From positions 6,386,001-6,450,000 of the forward strand of contig NZ_CP128360.1 in assembly GCF_030345095.1 (NCBI RefSeq): DNA of 64,000 nt. The letters run 5' to 3'. Within the stretch, counting starts at the first letter, position 1. Each line of letters begins with the position of its first letter. Made by a program: the position numbers and the translations under genes. Positions 59,236 to 64,000 of the stretch are shown piece after piece. The DNA is from Solwaraspora sp. WMMA2056. GTDB lineage: Bacteria; Actinomycetota; Actinomycetes; Mycobacteriales; Micromonosporaceae. The notes beneath the pieces are model-generated. The model saw only the letters and a program-made list of their open reading frames with translations. It was not told the origin of the DNA and ran no database searches.

Positions 59236-59691
59236 ATGACTCTCGCGGTCAGTCCGGTCACGCCTGATCCGCAGTCGGTCGAGGTAGCAGCTGAGGCGCT
59301 GCCCCGGGTGCAGGCCTACCTGCGCACCCACGAGGAGGCTGCGGCAACCGTTCGACTCGTGGAGGACGGCGCTGGCGACACACTCGTGGTGCCCCGTGGA
59401 GCCATCGAGTTGTTGGCGCGCGTTCTGGCCCACATGGCGAACGGCCACAGTGTCTCGGTCGTCCCGGCTCACGCGGAGCTGACAACTCAGCAGGCAGCCG
59501 AGCTGCTCAACGTTTCCCGCCCATATCTGATCGGCCTGCTGGAGGCGGGTGAGATCCAGTTCCGCAAGGTGGGCACCCACCGGCGGGTACTCGCCGGATC
59601 GCTGCTGGCGTACAAACACCGGGACGACGCCCGTCGTCGTGCCGCAGCCGATGAGCTGACCCAGCTCGCCCAGGAGATGGACCTCACCTGA
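59236..59691 (+). CDS. Excisionase-type HTH antitoxin
   Basis: 151 residues from ATG 59236, GGAGG 7 bases before. The N-terminal half is helical; from residue 85 comes LTTQQAAELLNVSRPYLIGLLEAGEIQFRKVGTHRRV, a MerR/excisionase-like winged HTH. This arrangement is typical of antitoxins encoded just before PIN-domain toxins, and the next reading frame is such a toxin. It probably represses its own promoter. Confidence 0.88.
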   Translation: MTLAVSPVTPDPQSVEVAAEALPRVQAYLRTHEEAAATVRLVEDGAGDTLVVPRGAIELLARVLAHMANGHSVSVVPAHAELTTQQAAELLNVSRPYLIGLLEAGEIQFRKVGTHRRVLAGSLLAYKHRDDARRRAAADELTQLAQEMDLT

Positions 59692-59724
59692 GTCAAGACC
59701 TTCGTTGTCATCTATGCCGCGAGC

Positions 59725-60252
59725 GTGTTGTACCCGAGCACGCTACGGGATTTACTGCTGCGAATCGCCCAGTCAGGTCTGGTCGACGCCAAATGGACCG
59801 AACAGATTCTTGATGAGGTTCTCGCCGCCCTACGCCGGCAGCGACCAGACCTCGACGACGCCAGACTCGCACGGACACGAAGGTTGATGGGCACTGCCGT
59901 CCGGGACTGGAAGATCACCGGCTACGAGCCGCTCGTCGACTCGCTCAAACTGCCCGATCCTGACGACCGTCACGTACTTGCCGCCGCGATCCGGGCGCGG
60001 GCTCAACTCACTGTCACCGCCAACCTCCGACACTTCCCCGCCGATGAGCTGACCGGCTGGGACATCGGCCCGAAGTCACCTGACGAGTTCGTTCGCGATC
60101 AGATCAGTTTGGACCGCAGCACGGTACACGCCGCAGTGCAGCAGATCGCCGACTCGTGGCGCAACCCGCCTGGGAGCTTTGACGACGTACTTGACCGCCT
60201 CGAAAGATCCGGACTCGCGGTCAGCGTCGCCGAGTTGCGCGCTCGGCGGTAG
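59725..60252 (+). pseudogene. PIN-domain toxin, probably disabled
   Basis: The longest frame with a start codon begins at GTG 59725 (175 residues). Reading upstream in frame to 59692, the codons give VKTFVVIYAASVLYP, where active members have YDASVLYP: the first catalytic Asp is Ala and the initiation codon is GTC. Downstream blocks are intact: WTEQILDEVLAAL, KLPDPDDRHVLAAAIRA and LTVTANLRHFP. The antitoxin upstream is intact. It may still be expressed from GTG 59725 but would lack the first strand. Confidence 0.75.
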
Positions 60253-60269
60253 CGGCGAGGAACCGGGGC

Positions 60270-61100
60270 TCACCAGGTGCGGCCGGTGATCCGTTCGTAG
60301 ACCTCGACGTAGCGGGCCCGGGTTACCTCGACGATCTCGGCCGGCACCTCCGGGGCCGGTGGGCGCTTGTCCCAGCCGGTGCCGGCGGCCCAGTCCCGCA
60401 CGTACTGCTTGTCGAAGGAGAACTGGGCGCGGCCCGGCTGGTACGCGTCGGCCGGCCAGAACCGGGAGGAGTCGCTGGTCAGCACCTCGTCGGCGAGGAC
60501 CAGGGTGCCGTCCGACGCCCAGCCCAGCTCGATCTTGGTGTCGGCGACGATCAGGCCGCGTTCGGCGGCCAGCGTCGCGCCGCGCCGGTAGACGTCCAGG
60601 GTGATCTGCCGCAGCCGCTCGGCGGTCTCCGCGCCGACCTGGGTGACGACGTCGGCGTACGTGATGAACTCGTCGTGCTCGCCGACGGACGCCTTGGTCG
60701 TCGGAGTGAAGATCGGCTCGGGCAGCTTGGACGCCTCGACCAGGCCGGGGGGCAGCGCGACACCGGAGACCGAGCCGGACTTCTCGTACTCCTTCAGGCC
60801 CAGTCCGGTGAGGTAGCCGCGGGCGATGCACTCGATAGGCACCATGTCCAGGCGGCGACAGCGGATGGCCCGGCCGGCGAACTCGGCCGGTACGTCGGTG
60901 GCGGAGACGACGTGGTGGGGCACCAGGTCTGCGAGCTGCTCGAACCACCACAGTGACAGCGCGGTGAGCAGTTTGCCCTTGTCCGGGATCGGGGTGGGCA
61001 GCACCACGTCGTAGACACTGATCCGGTCGGAGGCGACGAGGATCAGGTCGTCTCCGTCGGCGTACACGTCCCTGACCTTGCCCGAGTGCAGCAGCTCCAC
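60270..61100 (-). CDS. purC: Phosphoribosylaminoimidazole-succinocarboxamide synthase
   Basis: 276 residues from ATG 61100. MELLHSGKVRDVYADGDDLILVASDRISVYDVVLP at the N-terminus, GRAIRCRRLDMVPIECIARGYLTG, GLIVADTKIELG and LTSDSSRFWPADAY: all SAICAR synthetase hallmarks. It makes SAICAR in purine synthesis. No other pur gene lies next to it within the window. Confidence 0.97.
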   Translation of the reverse strand: MELLHSGKVRDVYADGDDLILVASDRISVYDVVLPTPIPDKGKLLTALSLWWFEQLADLVPHHVVSATDVPAEFAGRAIRCRRLDMVPIECIARGYLTGLGLKEYEKSGSVSGVALPPGLVEASKLPEPIFTPTTKASVGEHDEFITYADVVTQVGAETAERLRQITLDVYRRGATLAAERGLIVADTKIELGWASDGTLVLADEVLTSDSSRFWPADAYQPGRAQFSFDKQYVRDWAAGTGWDKRPPAPEVPAEIVEVTRARYVEVYERITGRTW

Positions 61101-61141
61101 GCCGGCAAGTACATCACGACGGCGGGCCGGGACCGCCGGGT

Positions 61142-61176
61142 GCCCGTCCGCCTCCCGGGCTGACAGGCGGACGGGC
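61142..61176 (-). terminator. Hairpin after the pectate lyase gene
   Basis: 12-bp arms GCCCGTCCGCCT/AGGCGGACGGGC with an 11-base loop, about 100 bases past the lyase stop and upstream of purC. Confidence 0.65.
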
Positions 61177-61271
61177 TGGCCAGGCTGGGCGGTGCGGAGG
61201 TCCTGGCCGGGGCCGCCGCACCGCCGATGATTCCCGGGTTGGCGGCGCGGCGGGGTCGAGGTGCGCCCGGA

Positions 61272-63152
61272 CTACAGTCGGGCGCCGAGGTGGGGTTGGC
61301 CGATCGGGTGCAGAAACGGTGACGTGGGGACGGCGCCGTCAGGGCGGCGCGGCCCGGTGATCGTCGCCGGGTCGGTGCTGACCAGCGACGCGTCGGTCCA
61401 GGTGCCGCCGATGTTCCACGAGTTGACGCTGCCGGTCGACGAGCCCAGCGACACCGGGGTGGGATTGCTGGCGGCCAGGTTGCCGGTCAGCACCGACGAC
61501 GACCTGTTGACGGTGAACCCGTTGCGGCCGTTGTTCCAGGCGGTGTTGCGGTCGAAACGGTGCGCGCCCGGGTTGCCGTTGTCGATGAAGCCGTCGACGG
61601 CGTTACCGAACGCGATGCTGTTGCGGACGGTGTGCGGCACAGCGTCGGGGATCCCGCCGCCCATCTTGAAGCCGTTGCCGTCGCCGCCGAAGTCGGGAAA
61701 GCCCCACCGGTTGACGCCGTTGCCCCAGGCCACCGAGTTCTCGATGAGGATCGGTGACCGGAACATCCAGGCGTCGAAGCCGTCGTCGGCGTTGTTCCAC
61801 AGCCGGGCGCCCCGCACGACGTTACCGACGCCGGAGCCTTCCTTGATGGCCAGGCCGTCGGCGCTCTCGCCGTTCTTGCGCGGGTCCCGGTTGCCGTACG
61901 CGTCGAGGTCGATGACCTGGTTGTACGTGGCGTCGCCCTGGATCTGCAGGCCGGATTCGTAGTTGTCGCGGGTGGTCAGGCGCTGAAACACGTTGTGATG
62001 ACAGGTGCGGCAGTAGACCCCGTACGGGCCGTTGGCGATCTCCAGGTCGACGAGCCGCCAGTACGAGGCCTGCATGTGGATGGCGCCGCGTTCGATGTTG
62101 GGGATGCTGCCGCCCAGTGGTGCCGGGGTGTGCGGCATCTGTTCGCCGTCGATGAGCACGGGTTCAGTGCGGTACCGGGTGAGGGTGATCGGTGCGTCGG
62201 CGGTGCCGGAGGTGAGGATCCGGATGTTGGTGGTCGGGGCGTACCGGCCGCCGCGCAGCCGGATGGTGGTGCCGGGGACGGCCAGATCGACAGCACGTTG
62301 CACCGTGCGCAGCGGCTGAGCGAGGGTGCCCGGGTTCGCGTCATCGCCGGTGGTCGCGACGATCAACTCACGCCCCGGTCCGGACGTGGGCGGCGCCGTC
62401 GTCGGTGGGGCGGTGGTCGGCGGGACCGTCGGTGGCGGGCTCGCCGATGGCGAGGACGTCGGCGGTACGGAGGGCGACGGCGTCGGGGGCGGGCCGGCCC
62501 CGACGGTGCTGACGGTGACGTCGTCGAAGGCGGCGGTGGCACGGTCGGTCTGCACGCCGATGCGACCCTGGTCGCGTTGGCTGGTGCCGGTGCCGATCAG
62601 GGTGCCGTCGACCCAGCCCCGGACGGTGTCACCGGAGACCTCCAGGGTGAGCGTCGCCCAGGTGCCGGCGGGCACCGGCCGGGTGACGGCGCCGAGGACG
62701 GTGACGGTTCCGCTGCGTACGGCCTGCAGTTCGACGCGCCCGTCGAGCAGTGCCAGCCGGTCGAAGCTGGTGGCGCCCGGCGAACGGGCGGCGAGTCCAG
62801 CGAATCCGCCGGCCGAGGTCCAGCTCAGCGGCTTGACGCGGGCCTGGACCTGGTAGTCGGTCCAGCTGGACGAGCCGGCGAACATCCGGGCGAGGCCGGC
62901 GTCGGTCTTGGACTGTCGAAGGACCCGGGAGCCGTCGGTGACGACCGTCCAGGTGCCACCGGACTTCGACCAGCCGGCGGCGTCGCCGTCGTCGAAGTCG
63001 TCGCTGAACAGGGTCGCCGCCCAGGCTCCGGTGATGCCGGTGGCGAGCAGGGCACCGGCGATGAGCAGCACGGTGCCGGTGACCGTGAGTGCGGCGAGGG
63101 CGGGGGCGCGGGGCCGGCGACGGCGGCCGGCACGGTCGGGATGGTGCCACAT
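61272..63152 (-). CDS. Secreted pectate lyase (PL9-type) with N-terminal sugar-binding-like domain
   Basis: 626 residues from ATG 63152 behind GGGAGG. Basic start, signal peptide with a hydrophobic core (about 20-44) ending near GAWA. Residues 45-220 form a jelly-roll LamG-like domain (LFSDDFDDGDAAGWSKSGGT). A Pro/Ser/Thr linker follows (225-260). The catalytic beta-helix starts with IVATTGDDANPGTLAQPLRT and has TIRLRGGRYAP, NGPYGVYCRTCHHNVF, DNYESGLQIQG and DGFDAWM, as in polysaccharide lyase family 9. It depolymerises pectate outside the cell. Confidence 0.9.
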   Translation of the reverse strand: MWHHPDRAGRRRRPRAPALAALTVTGTVLLIAGALLATGITGAWAATLFSDDFDDGDAAGWSKSGGTWTVVTDGSRVLRQSKTDAGLARMFAGSSSWTDYQVQARVKPLSWTSAGGFAGLAARSPGATSFDRLALLDGRVELQAVRSGTVTVLGAVTRPVPAGTWATLTLEVSGDTVRGWVDGTLIGTGTSQRDQGRIGVQTDRATAAFDDVTVSTVGAGPPPTPSPSVPPTSSPSASPPPTVPPTTAPPTTAPPTSGPGRELIVATTGDDANPGTLAQPLRTVQRAVDLAVPGTTIRLRGGRYAPTTNIRILTSGTADAPITLTRYRTEPVLIDGEQMPHTPAPLGGSIPNIERGAIHMQASYWRLVDLEIANGPYGVYCRTCHHNVFQRLTTRDNYESGLQIQGDATYNQVIDLDAYGNRDPRKNGESADGLAIKEGSGVGNVVRGARLWNNADDGFDAWMFRSPILIENSVAWGNGVNRWGFPDFGGDGNGFKMGGGIPDAVPHTVRNSIAFGNAVDGFIDNGNPGAHRFDRNTAWNNGRNGFTVNRSSSVLTGNLAASNPTPVSLGSSTGSVNSWNIGGTWTDASLVSTDPATITGPRRPDGAVPTSPFLHPIGQPHLGARL

Positions 63153-63207
63153 GGCGGTGCCTCCCGGAGGCGGACGGTACGTGGACGGTACGCGGACTGG
63201 ACACGGA

Positions 63208-63221
63208 GGAAAGCGCTTTCC
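63208..63221. promoter_or_regulatory. LacI-family operator
   Basis: GGAAAGCGCTTTCC, a perfect 14-bp palindrome with the central CG of LacI-family sites. It lies just downstream of the candidate promoter of the lyase gene, about 56 bases from its ATG, where bound repressor would block it. Confidence 0.8.
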
Positions 63222-63231
63222 GATGCACTGA

Positions 63232-63260
63232 ACGGTACGATGGGGCGGAACGCATGTCAA
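63232..63260 (-). promoter_or_regulatory. Promoter of the pectate lyase gene
   Basis: Minus strand TTGACA (63260-63255), 17 bases, TACCGT (63237-63232). Expected start near 63225, overlapped by the LacI-type operator. Confidence 0.6.
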
Positions 63261-63302
63261 TATTTCGATTTATGACGCGGCAATGACCGTCCGGTCGGAC
63301 CG

Positions 63303-63331
63303 TTGACATCCGCCCGGATCGCTTGTGTAAA
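63303..63331 (+). promoter_or_regulatory. Promoter of the sugar ABC transporter gene
   Basis: TTGACA (63303-63308), 17 bases, TGTAAA (63326-63331). The transcript would start near 63338, about 40 bases before the GTG start. Confidence 0.65.
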
Positions 63332-63378
63332 TGATCGGGCCGCCGACCGGCGAACCCGGCCCCGATCAGGAGAAACTC

Positions 63379-64000
63379 GTGTCACCATTCGCCCGTTCGA
63401 CACGCGGAGCCCGCACCCGAGCACTCGCTGTCGCACTTGCCCTCGTCGTCGGCGTCACCGCCTGCGGCACCGGCGACAGCGACCAGGACACCACCGAGGA
63501 CGGGCCGGTCAACCTGTCCATCTTCTGGTGGGGTGCGGAGCGGCGGGCGGAGCTCACCCAACAGGCTCTCGACGTGTACGCCGGCCGCCACCCCGGCGTC
63601 ACCTTCACCATGACCTGGCAGGGCAACACCGGCTACTACGACAAGCTGTCCAGCCAGGCCGTCGGCGGCAACCCTCCGGACCTGTTCCAGATCGACGACA
63701 ACTACCTGACCGAGTACGCCGAGCGGGACGTCGTGCTGGACCTCACCCCGTACGTCGACAGCGGCGAACTAGACCTCTCCGACTTCCCGAGCAGTCTGGT
63801 CCAGTACGGACAGATCGCCGGCCGTACGGTCGCGGTGGCGGCCGCCGCGAACACCCCGGGCATGGTCTACAACAAGACTTTGCTGGCCGAGCTGGAGGTG
63901 GCGGAGCCGACCATCGGGATGAGCTACGAGGAGCTCATCGACTGGGCCAGCGAAATCACCGCGCTCACCGACGGCGAGGTGGCCGGGACGATGGACCCGT
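63379..64000 (+). CDS. Sugar ABC transporter substrate-binding lipoprotein, partial
   Basis: The gene runs off the right edge; 207 codons are visible from GTG 63379, which follows AGGAG. A lipoprotein signal peptide has a basic start, a hydrophobic core and lipobox VTACG (Cys about 31). The mature part begins with LSIFWWGAERRAELT and has NPPDLFQIDDNYLTEYAERD and TPGMVYNKTLL, typical of family 1 carbohydrate-binding proteins. Divergent from the pectate lyase and sharing an upstream region with a LacI-type operator, it probably binds pectin oligosaccharides; permeases should follow. Confidence 0.92.
   Translation, partial: MSPFARSTRGARTRALAVALALVVGVTACGTGDSDQDTTEDGPVNLSIFWWGAERRAELTQQALDVYAGRHPGVTFTMTWQGNTGYYDKLSSQAVGGNPPDLFQIDDNYLTEYAERDVVLDLTPYVDSGELDLSDFPSSLVQYGQIAGRTVAVAAAANTPGMVYNKTLLAELEVAEPTIGMSYEELIDWASEITALTDGEVAGTMDP

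Overview
The window is 64 kb of very GC-rich chromosome from an actinobacterium, most likely a member of the Micromonosporaceae. This rests on the fused 2-oxoglutarate enzyme Kgd, two WhiB-family regulators, the sigma-R/RsrA mycothiol-type redox switch, nickel superoxide dismutase, paired XRE/DUF397 proteins, a DUF5709 protein and a MacRS-type two-component system. Gene order around whiB1, pdtaS, the biotinyl carrier, rsrA/sigR, the SRAP gene, aroA and rsgA follows the mycobacterial order (Rv3219 to Rv3228), so most of the window is conserved core chromosome. I found no rRNA, tRNA, CRISPR array, insertion sequence or complete prophage.

Layout. 1-4.4 kb: lipid acyltransferases, a thioesterase-like protein and an ABC exporter. 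4.6-12 kb: central carbon metabolism (kgd, a small DUF6104 protein, pta-ackA). 12-19.7 kb: lipoprotein hydrolase, zinc-type oxidoreductase, membrane proteins, malic enzyme, the divergent sodX/sodN pair, an anti-sigma-type ATPase and a diacylglycerol kinase-like protein. 20-24.3 kb: whiB1, then a minus-strand sulfate assimilation operon (leader peptide, sulfite reductase, zinc-ribbon protein, cysH, sirohydrochlorin chelatase). 24.4-31.7 kb: PdtaS sensor kinase, SIS protein, TPR protein, biotinyl carrier, ribosomal protein bL37, rsrA and sigR with its own promoter. 31.7-41.3 kb: a second WhiB, SRAP, aroA, rsgA, hisN, transporter, glycosyltransferase, stress-type ATPase. 41.3-47.4 kb: MacRS-like two-component system, PRPP synthetase paralogue, esterase, glpK.

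47.4-60.3 kb is accessory. It holds an AT-richer two-gene membrane cassette with TTA codons, a fused remnant of a threonyl-tRNA synthetase and a methyltransferase, an intact methyltransferase, a second short archaeal-type aspartyl-tRNA synthetase under a complete translational T-box riboswitch, vapBC, a pair of large related hairpins around a DUF559-like gene, an XRE/DUF397 pair, an XRE-cupin regulator with an MFS exporter, and a toxin-antitoxin pair whose PIN toxin looks disabled. 60.3-64 kb: purC, then a divergent pectin module (secreted PL9-type pectate lyase and a sugar ABC transporter binding lipoprotein) with a LacI-type operator between them.

The most noteworthy items are the T-box on the extra AspRS, the cysteine leader peptide before the sulfur operon, the repeated hairpins (one encodes the end of a DUF397 protein), the aaRS/methyltransferase remnant, the sigR upstream region consistent with a sigma-R-prime form, and the TTA-containing foreign cassette.
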